A DNA stretch of 64,000 nucleotides, from contig CAVQBF010000017.1 in NCBI GenBank assembly GCA_963710615.1, positions 85,122 through 149,121 on the forward strand, in the 5' to 3' direction. Shown here piece after piece: positions 10,141 through 19,473 of this stretch (positions are counted from its first letter, which is position 1; each line of letters begins with the position of its first letter). This DNA comes from GCA-2746605 sp963710615 (GTDB lineage Bacteria > Bacteroidota > Ignavibacteria > Ignavibacteriales > Melioribacteraceae). The position numbers and the translations under genes are program-made. The notes under the pieces were generated by a model. It did no database searches. It worked only from the letters and a program-made list of their open reading frames with translations, and was not told the origin of the DNA.

Positions 10141-12516
10141 TTACTCTAGAATAACTTCAACATTAACTTTGTTTTTTTCTTGATGAGGGATTATATTACC
10201 GCTTATTTCCTCTCCATTTAATCTAATAGTTTTAACTCCGGAGGAAACATTTTTAGGATTTAGAACTTCAATCCAAAATTCAGTTCCCCTGAAAGTGCGC
10301 TTCACTGTAAAACCTTTCCAGTCATTTGGTATTTGGGGATCAATTAATAGTCCTTCTCTATTTGCACGAATACCAAGTATCCAATCTACAATAACTTTCT
10401 GAAACCAAGAAGCAGATCCTGTATACCACGTCCAACCGGCCATACCATAGTCAGGCGAGTCAGGGCCATCAATATTGCCTGGCATAACATAAGGTTCTGC
10501 AACATATTCATCAGGGTTTAATCCCGAATAAATTGGACATAACCTTTTGTAGACATCATACGCTGATTCACTTTCACCTAGAAGAGAATAAGCCCAGACA
10601 GACCAAGTAGCAGCATGTGAATATACTCCACCATTTTCTCTTCTTCCCGCTGCGTATCTTGACAAATAACCAATGTATTTATCAGGTTTAGAATAAGCCG
10701 GAGAGAGTAAAAGTGGTCCATTTTTTTTTATCAATTTTTCTTTTACGGAATTCATTGCACGAAATTTTCTTTTCTCATCAGTAATATTACTTATTACAGA
10801 CCAAGTCTGCGAATTTAGAAATATTTGACCATCCACGCATTCTTTGCTTCCTAGTTTCTCTCCGCTATCTTTAGTAGCACGCCAAAACCAATCACCATCC
10901 CATGCATATTTATTAAAATCCTCTCTAAGCTTTTCTGCTCTCTCAGAATAACTATTTGCTAAAATTTTATCATTCCTTTTTTCAACAACTGGAATGAATT
11001 TACTTAGTACATAATATAAAAATTCTGCTAGCCAAATTGATTCCCCCTTCATTTCCAATCCGACGGCACTTAATCCGTCATTCCAATCACCGGCACCAAT
11101 TAATGGAAGTCCCCTATCACTAAACCGAGAAAGAACTTTATCTATTGCAAGACAACAGTGCTTATAAAGTGATTCCGATTCTTGATGATCATAAAATGGC
11201 TCTTGTAGATCAAGTATTGAATCATCATTTGTTTCCTCAAGGAAATGAATGATAACAAAAGGAAGCCACAAAAGGTCATCGGTCATCTTGGTCTCTAAAC
11301 CGGTTTCGGTTATTGGGTGCCACCAGTGAAGCACTGTTCCATCTTTCTTTTGATGGCGTGCGTGAAGCCGAATTTGCTTTATTGTTTGTGAAGAATCTAT
11401 TGGCAAGAAAACCAGACTATCCTGTAATTGATCTCTAAAACCAAATGCACCGCTTTGCTGATAGTAAGCTGTCCTTGCCCATAGTCTTCCGGAGATGGCT
11501 TGATACCTGAGCCATTTGTTTACTGAAAAGTTCATTGCTTCATCAGGAGTATTTATCTCTAGCGGACTTAAAATATTATTCCACCTGGATTTAGTTTCGT
11601 TCAAAGCAAGCTTAATTTGTTCACCTGATTTATATTTAGCTAAGGAATTAATAATTTCTTCTTCAGACTTTTTTAACCCAATATAAAAAGAAAGCTCTTC
11701 TGTTTCATTAGGTGCAATTGAGAGGTCAACCAATAAAGAACCTATTGAATCATTAAATGGACCTACAGATTTTGATAAACTGCCTGAGATTACTGCTTTC
11801 GGTTTTTCAAGATTTCCGTATTGACCAATAAATGACTCTTTGTCCCCTTCGTAGGAAATAATTTTTCTATTTGATGAAATAAATCCCAAATATTCATATT
11901 CAATATTCCAATGTCCTCTATCTCCCAAAGGAATATCCCATATTCTTTTCGAGGATATTAAACCATTTACTTCACTGCTATATCTAGTCTCTAAAAACTG
12001 TTTGTGGAATTCCCGGTGATAATCATTGGAAGATCCGAGCACCCATTCCAAGTAAGTAAATATTGATAGATTTAATATCTTTGTAGAACTATTCGTGATT
12101 TTGAAATACCATATTTCAAGATTATCTTCAAAGGGAATAAAACATGTAAGTTCAATTTCAATTTGTTTGTACTTAGAAGTGAATGTTGTATATCCCAATC
12201 CATGTTTACATTGGTATTCATCTAATTCTGTTCTAGTGGGTAACCAGGTTGGGCTCCAAAATTCACCTGTATCATTATTTTTTATATAAAAATACTTACC
12301 CCAGTTATCTTGTATTAGATCTTGATGCCATCTTGTGATTCTGTTGAATTCAGAGTGGGTATCCCAGCTAAATCCTCCGCCAGTTTGAGAAATAACCAAA
12401 CCATAAGTACCATTAGAAATTACATTTACCCAAGGTTTTGGAGTTTTAGGTGTTGTAATGATGTATTCGCTGCCATCATCGTTAAAAAATCCACATTTTG
12501 TTTTAAATTTAGTCAT
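10141..12516 (-). CDS. GH94 family glucoside phosphorylase
   Basis: A 791-residue protein resembling cellobiose, laminaribiose and 1,2-beta-oligoglucan phosphorylases. It has an N-terminal beta-sandwich (GTYGLVISQTGGGFSW), an (alpha/alpha)6 barrel with the catalytic-acid motif GAGDWNDGL, and the phosphate-site region GRRENGGVYSHAATW. It would split beta-linked glucose oligomers with phosphate to release glucose-1-phosphate. No signal peptide, so it is cytoplasmic. It is the first gene of the minus-strand run, and a LacI-type operator lies 115 bases upstream. With the GH144-like enzyme next door, a beta-1,2-glucan substrate is the leading guess; cellobiose or laminaribiose remain possible. Confidence 0.9.
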   Translation of the reverse strand: MTKFKTKCGFFNDDGSEYIITTPKTPKPWVNVISNGTYGLVISQTGGGFSWDTHSEFNRITRWHQDLIQDNWGKYFYIKNNDTGEFWSPTWLPTRTELDEYQCKHGLGYTTFTSKYKQIEIELTCFIPFEDNLEIWYFKITNSSTKILNLSIFTYLEWVLGSSNDYHREFHKQFLETRYSSEVNGLISSKRIWDIPLGDRGHWNIEYEYLGFISSNRKIISYEGDKESFIGQYGNLEKPKAVISGSLSKSVGPFNDSIGSLLVDLSIAPNETEELSFYIGLKKSEEEIINSLAKYKSGEQIKLALNETKSRWNNILSPLEINTPDEAMNFSVNKWLRYQAISGRLWARTAYYQQSGAFGFRDQLQDSLVFLPIDSSQTIKQIRLHARHQKKDGTVLHWWHPITETGLETKMTDDLLWLPFVIIHFLEETNDDSILDLQEPFYDHQESESLYKHCCLAIDKVLSRFSDRGLPLIGAGDWNDGLSAVGLEMKGESIWLAEFLYYVLSKFIPVVEKRNDKILANSYSERAEKLREDFNKYAWDGDWFWRATKDSGEKLGSKECVDGQIFLNSQTWSVISNITDEKRKFRAMNSVKEKLIKKNGPLLLSPAYSKPDKYIGYLSRYAAGRRENGGVYSHAATWSVWAYSLLGESESAYDVYKRLCPIYSGLNPDEYVAEPYVMPGNIDGPDSPDYGMAGWTWYTGSASWFQKVIVDWILGIRANREGLLIDPQIPNDWKGFTVKRTFRGTEFWIEVLNPKNVSSGVKTIRLNGEEISGNIIPHQEKNKVNVEVILE

Positions 12517-12630
12517 GAAAAAATATTATCCCAATTGAGAATTTAAGTTGATAACAATCTTATTTTGTAAATGAAAAATAATATGAGCAATTTATTGACC
12601 GTATTGTATTTTTTCAAAAAATTGCTAAAT

Positions 12631-12650
12631 TAATGTAAGCGTTTACATTT
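12631..12650. promoter_or_regulatory. LacI-type operator in the divergent promoter region
   Basis: TAATGTAAGCGTTTACATTT carries the same TGTAAGCG-N-TTACA core as the site at 2423-2442, differing in the first base and one central position. It lies between the divergent GH94 gene (start 12516) and the glycosidase-like gene at 12845, so one site could control both transcripts. Confidence 0.85.
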
Positions 12651-12844
12651 ACTGATTAAACTAACAATTGAATTGCTTTTTTCCAAGGGGAAATTAGAAT
12701 GTTGAAGCGAATTTTTACTATACCAACCTTAAATTCGGCTGAATTATAAACAAATAAATTTTATATAATGACAAATAATTTTTTCTTTATTAGCCTTGTA
12801 AATCTAATTGCTCCCCAAAATTTTCAATTAGAAGGAAATTATAA

Positions 12845-15800
12845 ATGAAGGTCAAATACAATTTTTGGTTAATTATTTATTCATTAATCTTCCTAACCAT
12901 AATTTTTCAGTACAATACTTTTCCCCAGACTTTAGAAAAATTCGATTCTTCTGATAATTGGAAAGTAATTGCATCTGATGGTGTGATACTAAATACAGAA
13001 ACCGTAAAAGGATTTTCTGAAGATTGCATTAAATTAAGTTATGATTTTACTACAGGAGCTGGATATTGTGGAATACAAAAAAAAATTCCGCTAAAGTTAC
13101 CTGAAAATTTTGAATTTTCTTTCTATATAAAAGGGAATACTCCTATCAACAACCTGGAATTTAAGTTGCTTGATTCATCAGGTGAAAATGTCTGGTGGTA
13201 TAATCAAAGAAATTACGAAATGCCTAACAATTGGACAAAAATAACAGTAAAAAAAAGGCATATAGAATTCGCTTGGGGTCCCACTGAAAATAAGAATTTA
13301 CAAAATATTGATAAAATTGAATTTACCGTCGCTTCATCCTCTGGCGGTAAGGGAATTTTTTATATTGATGAACTTAAGTTTAAAGAACTAGATGTAAATA
13401 ATGAAGTAACATCAACTCCAGACATATATTCAAGAAATAATAGTGATAATCTTAAATTTATTTTTGATAATAAAAAAGGAACTCTTTGGAAAAGTAATGG
13501 CCATACAAAAACTGCATCAATAATTTTAGATTTCAAAAAAACAAAGGAATATGGAGGACTGATTATCGATTGGGATACTTTATATTTTGCAAAAAAGTAC
13601 AATGTACTCATCTCGGATGATAGCGTAAACTGGGAAAATATTTATAGCGTAAGCAAAGGTAAAGGTGGTAGAAGTTATGTATTCCTAAAAGATGCCTCCT
13701 CGCAATACATAAAACTGGATATGATTGAGAGCAATAAATCTAGCATGTTCGGAATAAGAGAGATTGAAATTAAAAAAATAGATTTTTCAAAAAACACAAA
13801 TTATTTTTTCTCTAAAATTGCAGAAGATTTCCCATCTGGTTTTTTTCCTAAATACAACTACAATCGTCAATCTTATTGGACTATTACTGGAGTTAACAGT
13901 GACACAAAAGAATCCTTGATAAATGAAGAAGGGATGGTGGAGATTGATAAAAGCCGATTTTCGATTGAACCATTTTTGTATATCAATAACAAATTTATAA
14001 CATGGAATGATATTGAGATTACTCAGGGTTTAGAAAAGGAGTATCTACCGATTCCTTCAGTTAAATGGAACTTAGAAAACATTGAATTTGAAACAAAAAT
14101 ATTTGCAGATGGCCATCCAAATGAATCAGTACTTTATATTTCGTATAATATGAAAAATAAAAGTGATCATACCCAATCAGGCAACCTGTACTTAGCCATC
14201 AGACCATTTCAAGTTAATCCGCCTTGGCAATTTTTAAATTGGCCTGGTGGTAGTGCAAAAATTAAAAACATAAATTATTCTGATAACAAAATAATTGTTG
14301 ATGATAAAGTAGTCCACGCATTATCTAATCCAGCAGATTTTGGGGCTCTTGAGTTTGACGAAGGAATAATTACTGAATTTTTAAGTAAGGATAAGCTGCC
14401 CCAAAATAAAAATGTAAAATGCCATTTTGGGTATGCAGAAGGAGCATTGAAATATTCATTCAATCTTAAGCCGAATGATGAAAAGAAATTCTATCTCGCT
14501 GTACCCTTCCACAAAGAATATGAGCTGATGAAGGAATTTGGTTCTGATGAAATCCTTGATAAGTACATCGCGAAAAAATTAACCTCGGTAGCAAATTTTT
14601 GGGATGAAAAGATTAGTCATGTAAAATTTAATCTACCTCAGAGTGCAGATAAACTAATCAATTCAGTTCGCTCAAACCTAGCATATATTTTGATTAACAG
14701 AGATAACTTTGGGATTCAACCTGGTTCAAGGTCATATGAAAGATCATGGATAAGGGATGGAGCCTTGACATCCTCTGCACTCTTGAAAATGGGTATTAAA
14801 GATGAGGTGAAAGAATTCTTAAATTGGTATAGTCAATATCAATTCAAAAGTGGTAAAGTCCCTTGTGTAGTAGATACTAGAGGTCCCGATCCAGTACCTG
14901 AAAATGATAGTCATGGACAACTAATTTATGCTATACTTCAATATTATCATTTTACTAAGGATAGTTCTTTTTTAAAAAGCAAGTTTAATAATGTCAAGAA
15001 AGCGGTCGAATATATAGAATATTTGGTTTCTCAACGCACCACTGATGAATACAAAAATAATGATGAACTAAAAATGTTTTATGGCTTGATGCCTGAATCG
15101 ATAAGCCACGAAGGCTATTCTGCTAAACCAATGCATTCCTACTGGGATGATTTTTTTGGTCTGAAAGGATTAAAGGATGCCGTGACAATTGCTCAAATAA
15201 TAAATCAAAACGATTACATTGAAGATTTTACAACTTTGAGAGATAACTTTAAAGAAAATTTGTACAATTCAATCAACGCGTCTATACAATATCACGGGAT
15301 AAACTATATTCCTGGTTGTGCTGAGTTAGGTGACTTTGATGCAACATCAACCACAATTGCACTCAATCCATGCAATGAATTGAAGAATCTGCCGAAAAAG
15401 TACTTGATTAATACATTTGACAAATATTTCGAAAATTTTAATGAACGTTTAAACCCACAAAGCAGATGGATTAATTATACACCCTATGAGCAAAGAGTAG
15501 TTGGAAGCTATATTTATTTAAATAACATCAATAGAGCTCATAAGTTGTTGGACTTCTTCTTTACTCACCAGAGACCATTAAACTGGAATCATTGGGCAGA
15601 GGTTGTTTGGAACAACCGCGATACAACTGAATTTATTGGAGATATGCCGCATACCTGGGTGGGATCAGATTTCATAAATTCGGTCCGAGCCATGTTTGTT
15701 TATGAAGATGAATATGAAAATTCCTTAATTATTGGAGCCGGTTTATATGATGACTGGATTATAAATTCAAATGGCATGGAAATAGAAAATCTTCCTACTT

Positions 15801-16030
15801 ATTATGGTGAGTTAAGTTATTCAATTCATCCTAGCGAAACTGGATATAAAATTTTATTAGGTGGTGACATAAAAATGCCTCAAGGACATATTAAAATAAA
15901 AATACCATACTTTAACAAACCAAAGTCAGTAATCATAAACGGTAAAGAATTAAAAAGTTTTAATGATAGTGAAATCACCATAAGTGAATTTCCAGCTTTA
16001 ATAAAAATCAAGCTGAGCTCAGAAAACTAG
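12845..16030 (+). CDS. Secreted discoidin/six-hairpin glycosidase-like protein
   Basis: A 1061-residue secreted protein. Residues 1-29 form a signal peptide ending FPQ. A carbohydrate-binding beta-sandwich (about 30-180) is followed by an F5/8-type C (discoidin) module (about 195-315). The C-terminal half is an (alpha/alpha)6 six-hairpin domain with RSWIRDGALTSSALLK, RGPDPVPENDSHGQL and MPHTWVGSD, a pattern shared by GH15-, GH63- and GH94-like enzymes. The catalytic type cannot be fixed; Asp in WIRDG and Glu in NHWAEVVW are candidates. It has no type IX tail. It is divergent from the GH94 run across a LacI-type operator, so co-regulation with the glucan genes is likely. Confidence 0.8.
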   Translation: MKVKYNFWLIIYSLIFLTIIFQYNTFPQTLEKFDSSDNWKVIASDGVILNTETVKGFSEDCIKLSYDFTTGAGYCGIQKKIPLKLPENFEFSFYIKGNTPINNLEFKLLDSSGENVWWYNQRNYEMPNNWTKITVKKRHIEFAWGPTENKNLQNIDKIEFTVASSSGGKGIFYIDELKFKELDVNNEVTSTPDIYSRNNSDNLKFIFDNKKGTLWKSNGHTKTASIILDFKKTKEYGGLIIDWDTLYFAKKYNVLISDDSVNWENIYSVSKGKGGRSYVFLKDASSQYIKLDMIESNKSSMFGIREIEIKKIDFSKNTNYFFSKIAEDFPSGFFPKYNYNRQSYWTITGVNSDTKESLINEEGMVEIDKSRFSIEPFLYINNKFITWNDIEITQGLEKEYLPIPSVKWNLENIEFETKIFADGHPNESVLYISYNMKNKSDHTQSGNLYLAIRPFQVNPPWQFLNWPGGSAKIKNINYSDNKIIVDDKVVHALSNPADFGALEFDEGIITEFLSKDKLPQNKNVKCHFGYAEGALKYSFNLKPNDEKKFYLAVPFHKEYELMKEFGSDEILDKYIAKKLTSVANFWDEKISHVKFNLPQSADKLINSVRSNLAYILINRDNFGIQPGSRSYERSWIRDGALTSSALLKMGIKDEVKEFLNWYSQYQFKSGKVPCVVDTRGPDPVPENDSHGQLIYAILQYYHFTKDSSFLKSKFNNVKKAVEYIEYLVSQRTTDEYKNNDELKMFYGLMPESISHEGYSAKPMHSYWDDFFGLKGLKDAVTIAQIINQNDYIEDFTTLRDNFKENLYNSINASIQYHGINYIPGCAELGDFDATSTTIALNPCNELKNLPKKYLINTFDKYFENFNERLNPQSRWINYTPYEQRVVGSYIYLNNINRAHKLLDFFFTHQRPLNWNHWAEVVWNNRDTTEFIGDMPHTWVGSDFINSVRAMFVYEDEYENSLIIGAGLYDDWIINSNGMEIENLPTYYGELSYSIHPSETGYKILLGGDIKMPQGHIKIKIPYFNKPKSVIINGKELKSFNDSEITISEFPALIKIKLSSEN

Positions 16031-16107
16031 ATTTATTGATTAGCAAATAACAATGTTAAAAAACTAGATAACGTATAGAATAAAAATTTTAAATAAAAAT
16101 ATATTGT

Positions 16108-16315
16108 CCTGATAAATTAACCCCAAAAAGAGTCACGCTATTTCAAGTCTGTATTGTTCATTCTTTCCCGGGGAACAGAGATGAACTTGATATATTTTCA
16201 AAGCCTTTGGATATTCAAAGAAGAGTATTGGCCAGAGAGTTTGATTGGGAGCGTATAAATGGATGAAAGAATATAATTTACTACTTCAGTCAATTGGCTT
16301 CAAAATAACAAACCC
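16108..16315 (+). pseudogene. Possible degraded gene fragment next to tRNA-Val
   Basis: The 318 bases between 16030 and the tRNA hold no complete gene. One open stretch (16108-16266) reads with protein-like composition (TLFQVCIVHSFPGNRDELDI, then LAREFDWERING) and stops at TGA. The adjacent frame continues plausibly (MKEYNLLLQSIGFKI) up to the tRNA terminator. No start codon or ribosome site is visible and I do not recognise the family. It may be the 3' end of a lost gene. Confidence 0.35.
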
Positions 16316-16341
16316 TCATAAGACCAAGTCCTATAAGGGTT
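16311..16341 (-). terminator. Rho-independent terminator after tRNA-Val
   Basis: On the minus strand AACCCTTATA pairs with TATGAGGGTT (one G-T pair) across an 11-base loop, followed by TTTGTTATTTT. It lies 7 bases beyond the tRNA 3' end, as expected for a tRNA transcript terminator. Confidence 0.75.
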
Positions 16342-16347
16342 TAAGTG

Positions 16348-16422
16348 TGGGAGCTATAGGATTCGAACCTATGACCCCCTGCTTGTAAGGCAGGTGCTCT
16401 GAACCAACTGAGCTAAGCTCCC
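16348..16422 (-). tRNA. tRNA-Val (anticodon TAC)
   Basis: On the minus strand GGGAGCT pairs with AGCTCCC as a seven-base acceptor stem, with a TAGCTCAGTTGG D-arm, anticodon arm CCTGC-CTTACAA-GCAGG (anticodon TAC) and GGTTCGAATCC T-arm. The discriminator is A and CCA is not encoded. Length 75 nt. A tRNA-Gly gene lies just upstream on the same strand. Confidence 0.95.
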
Positions 16423-16489
16423 TATTCAATCAAAAATTTAGAAGATTAAAATTATACTAAATTTTCTTTTTTTGCAAATATTATTTTAG

Positions 16490-16562
16490 AGCGAGCGACG
16501 GGATTCGAACCCGCGACATTCAGCTTGGGAAGCTGATACTCTACCAACTGAGTTACGCTCGC
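16490..16562 (-). tRNA. tRNA-Gly (anticodon CCC)
   Basis: On the minus strand GCGAGCG pairs with CGCTCGC as acceptor stem, with D-arm GTAACTCAGTTGGTAGAGT, anticodon arm TCAGC-TTCCCAA-GCTGA (anticodon CCC), and T-arm GCGGGTTCGAATCCCGT. Discriminator T; CCA is not encoded. Length 73 nt. It reads GGG glycine codons, which should be rare in this AT-rich genome. Confidence 0.93.
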
Positions 16563-16574
16563 AATTTTATAATC

Positions 16575-16943
16575 TCATTTAATTTTAAAAAAGTGTTCAT
16601 AAAGTTCCATTATTTCATTCTTAAAATCAATGGCATCAATACAAACTTTCCCAACTTTTAACTGACATCCCTTCTTATGAGGTTGAATTTTAAAGTGAGC
16701 ATTTGCCGTCACAATATCAGAACAAATTTTTAGGTTTTCATCATTCTTTAAGGTTTTAAACAACCTCTTAATAACAGTCGATGTCTTTAGTGGTGAATGC
16801 TTAATCCAATCTTTCAAATGATGTGCAGTTGAAATAAAATTGAAGAGGTGATCTCCATCTATTACTAAATCAAGTTTTTCGGAATCCCGGCAGAGTTTTT
16901 CATAAAGATCACGAGGTGTTTGGAAATTATATGTTTGTCCCAT
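16575..16943 (-). CDS. Conserved-looking hypothetical protein, 122 residues
   Basis: I do not recognise this protein. It is soluble, with mixed helix and charge, two Cys-containing spots (KICSD and KKGCQLKVGKVC) and a His-rich segment STAHHLKDWIKH near residue 52. No signal peptide or membrane segment. A good ribosome site (AGGGGAAAG) precedes the ATG at 16943. It ends 12 bases before the tRNA-Gly gene on the same strand, so it may be read through into the tRNAs. Confidence 0.7.
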   Translation of the reverse strand: MGQTYNFQTPRDLYEKLCRDSEKLDLVIDGDHLFNFISTAHHLKDWIKHSPLKTSTVIKRLFKTLKNDENLKICSDIVTANAHFKIQPHKKGCQLKVGKVCIDAIDFKNEIMELYEHFFKIK

Positions 16944-17025
16944 ATCTTTCCCCTCTATGTTTTGGTTGGTTTATTATTAAACTAACAATTAGTGTAATTA
17001 AAGTCAAAAAAAATAATGATGTTTG

Positions 17026-17706
17026 ATGAGTAAAAAAATAAAGTCTGAGCAAAAAAAAACTGATATCTATATAACACTAGGAATTTCTATATTTAGTTTA
17101 ATACTCTGGGACTCTTCAATAATTTACCCAATAAAAATTTTTGTCGTGCTTTTGCACGAAATCAGCCATGCAATAGCAGCAATAGTAAGTGGAGGTTCGG
17201 TAGAGAGTATTTCTTTGGACTTAAATTTAGCAGGGAACACAGTAACAAAAGGTGGAAATCAAATACTAATTGCACTCTCCGGCTATTTAGGTAGTTTAAT
17301 TTTTGGATTACTAATTTTTGTTTCTGCTGGCAGTAAGAACATTAGGAAGTGGACAACAACGATTCTGGCAATAATATTTTTATTAGTTGCAGTTAACTTT
17401 TTACAAGGCGGCCTCAATATCTTCTTAACTTTAATTATTGCTCTACTATTCTATTTTTTACCTAGATTCGCTAATGAAAATTTATTGAAGTTCTTTTTAC
17501 TGTTTATTGGATTAACAAGCTGCTTTTATATAATTGCGGATATTAAACAAGATTTACTTACTACCACTTTAAGAGAAACCGACACGCAAATTATTGAATA
17601 CTTAACCGGAATTCCTGCATTGGCAGTTGGATTTTTTTTATTTCTTCTATCAATTCTATTAGTCGGATTTTTAATAAAGAAGATCTTTGTAAAAAGTATT
17701 GGTTAA
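17026..17706 (+). CDS. M50B-like site-2 protease family membrane protein
   Basis: A 226-residue integral membrane protein with about six helices. The zinc-binding HExxH motif is HEISH (about residue 45) in a membrane helix, followed by a glycine-rich stretch (VSGGSVESISLDL), the layout of the PF13398 group of M50-like peptidases. Such proteins may cleave membrane-bound substrates, but the second metal-ligand motif (NPDG or LDG) is not obvious, so activity is uncertain. A TTG lies one codon earlier; ATG at 17026 is preferred. It ends convergently with the transporter gene, overlapping by four bases. Confidence 0.8.
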   Translation: MSKKIKSEQKKTDIYITLGISIFSLILWDSSIIYPIKIFVVLLHEISHAIAAIVSGGSVESISLDLNLAGNTVTKGGNQILIALSGYLGSLIFGLLIFVSAGSKNIRKWTTTILAIIFLLVAVNFLQGGLNIFLTLIIALLFYFLPRFANENLLKFFLLFIGLTSCFYIIADIKQDLLTTTLRETDTQIIEYLTGIPALAVGFFLFLLSILLVGFLIKKIFVKSIG

Positions 17707-19064
17707 ATTTTTTGTTCGTCATCTACAAATTGCAAAATAATTAGGCCAACTATAAAGAATCCAGCTACTGAAAGAATTGCAAATCTTTGACTGCTGGAAA
17801 GGTAACTTACAAAACCAAAAACAAGGGGTCCCACAATTGCTGAACTTTTACCAAAGAGTGAATAAAATCCAAAAAATTCCGTTTTCTTTTCGTCTGGTGT
17901 TAATCTCGACATCAGACTTCGACTTGTAGATTGAGTAGCACCCATAACACTTCCCGCCAATAAACCAACAAAATAAAAACTCTTTACTATTAAATTTTTT
18001 GGTTCTAATTCAGTAATATCTGCAAAATATTGAATTAGAAAATTTTCACTGCTGCTTGTAAAATAAGCTATAACAACTGTAAACATCCAAATTACTAAAG
18101 AAATTGAAATAGCTTTTTTTTGTCCTATTGAATCTGAAATAATACCAAATGTTATTGATCCCAAAATAGCTGTTGTTTGAACGATTATAAAAAATAATAT
18201 TAGTTCTTCCATAGTGAATTTGAGCGTAGTTGAAGCATAGTTGCCGGCAAAAAATATTACTGTATTTACGCCTTCTATATAAAAGAAGAATGCCAATAGA
18301 AAGAGTGCCAGATTTTTGTATTCCTTTAAATGAGTAATTGTAGATAGGACTCTATTTATCCCAATTTTAATGTAGGAAACCGGTGCTTTAACATCTTTTC
18401 GAGTATCTCTTAGAAATAAAAAAAGTGGTAGACTGAATACAAGAAAAAATGAGGCGGCGAGCGGGAATGTTTCTTTTATCATTTCCTTTTGAATAAAAGG
18501 GAATGACAAGGCTAAGACTGCTAATGAACCAAAGTAACCCATTGCAAATCCATATCCGCTAACTCTACCGTAATTTTTTACACTGCTAATTTCAGGCAAA
18601 AATGAATCGTAAAAAACCAAACCTGCTTCAAATCCAATATTAGCTAAAATGAATAAGAAGAGAGCCAAATAGATATCACCGCTTCCTGTAAAATAAAGCA
18701 TTCCTGTTGGAATAATACACATCAAAGTAAAGAGCAAAAGAAATCTTTTTTTTCCTGCAGAATAATCGGAAATTGCACCTAAAATCGGTGCTATAATTGC
18801 AGTAATTAACATCGAAATGCTTATTCCTAGACTCCAAAAAAGATCTCCAATAGGTTCGGATTGAGCAATTACTTTTTTAAAGTAAACAGCAAAAATAAAT
18901 GTTACAACGACTATAGAATATGATGTGTTGGCAAAATCATAAAGCGTCCAAATAAAAATTTTAGACTTACCTTTATTGTTTTTTTCAGTTTGATTGTTTG
19001 GGGAGGGAGTTTTCAATAAGTCCTCTTCCGACCTTTTTAATTTTACCTTCTTTTTTGAGATCAA
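17703..19064 (-). CDS. MFS transporter, UMF1/Atg22-like family
   Basis: A protein of about 450 residues with 11-12 membrane helices. The segment WTLYDFANTSYSIVVVTF after a polar N-terminus and the later SRSLMSRLTPDEKKTEFFGFYSL loop are typical of the UMF1 (Atg22-like) branch of the major facilitator superfamily, whose bacterial substrates are mostly unknown. The given start overlaps the 3' end of nusB by 80 bases. A start at the TTG of DLLKT would shorten the overlap, but the overlapping ATG is retained because no better ribosome site is seen. Confidence 0.88.
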   Translation of the reverse strand: MISKKKVKLKRSEEDLLKTPSPNNQTEKNNKGKSKIFIWTLYDFANTSYSIVVVTFIFAVYFKKVIAQSEPIGDLFWSLGISISMLITAIIAPILGAISDYSAGKKRFLLLFTLMCIIPTGMLYFTGSGDIYLALFLFILANIGFEAGLVFYDSFLPEISSVKNYGRVSGYGFAMGYFGSLAVLALSFPFIQKEMIKETFPLAASFFLVFSLPLFLFLRDTRKDVKAPVSYIKIGINRVLSTITHLKEYKNLALFLLAFFFYIEGVNTVIFFAGNYASTTLKFTMEELILFFIIVQTTAILGSITFGIISDSIGQKKAISISLVIWMFTVVIAYFTSSSENFLIQYFADITELEPKNLIVKSFYFVGLLAGSVMGATQSTSRSLMSRLTPDEKKTEFFGFYSLFGKSSAIVGPLVFGFVSYLSSSQRFAILSVAGFFIVGLIILQFVDDEQKI

Positions 19065-19455
19065 TTAAAACGGCATCTAGTATACCATTTATAAATTTTC
19101 CGCTTTTAGCCGTACTGTATTCCTTTGCAATTTCAATTGTTTCATTAATACTGACTTTGGGTGGAACATCAACGGCAAATAAAAGTTCACCGATAGCAAT
19201 TCTAAGAAGTATTTTATCAATAATAGCAATTCTTCCTACTTCCCAATTAACTAATTTTTTTTCGATATATTTTTCAATTACTTCTCTTTCGGCTAAAACA
19301 TAATTTATAATTCCTGTGCAAAACTCTCTATCCTCAACATCAGTAATGTCTTTAAGCTGATCATCAATAATTTCACTTAATCCACTTCTATGCATTTCGA
19401 ATGCATAGAGTATTTGTAAAACTTTTTCTCTTAATTTTCTTCTTTTTGATTTCAT
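18985..19455 (-). CDS. nusB: Transcription antitermination factor NusB
   Basis: A 156-residue all-helical protein with the NusB hallmarks: KLREKVLQILYAFEMHR at the N-terminus, DKILLRIAIGELLF in the centre and SINETIEIAKEYSTAKSGKFINGILDAV near the end (about residues 118-145). NusB binds boxA RNA with NusE (S10) in rRNA antitermination. Its last 80 bases overlap the UMF1-like transporter gene in another frame, and it lies 19 bases downstream of the amino-acid dehydrogenase on the same strand. Confidence 0.93.
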   Translation of the reverse strand: MKSKRRKLREKVLQILYAFEMHRSGLSEIIDDQLKDITDVEDREFCTGIINYVLAEREVIEKYIEKKLVNWEVGRIAIIDKILLRIAIGELLFAVDVPPKVSINETIEIAKEYSTAKSGKFINGILDAVLIDLKKEGKIKKVGRGLIENSLPKQSN

Positions 19456-19473
19456 CTAACTATATAGCTTTCC

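Noticed and set aside
12095..12546. Plus-strand open frames within the GH94 gene and at its 5' end
   Set aside because: They are opposite-strand shadows of a well conserved gene, with no ribosome site or protein-like composition.
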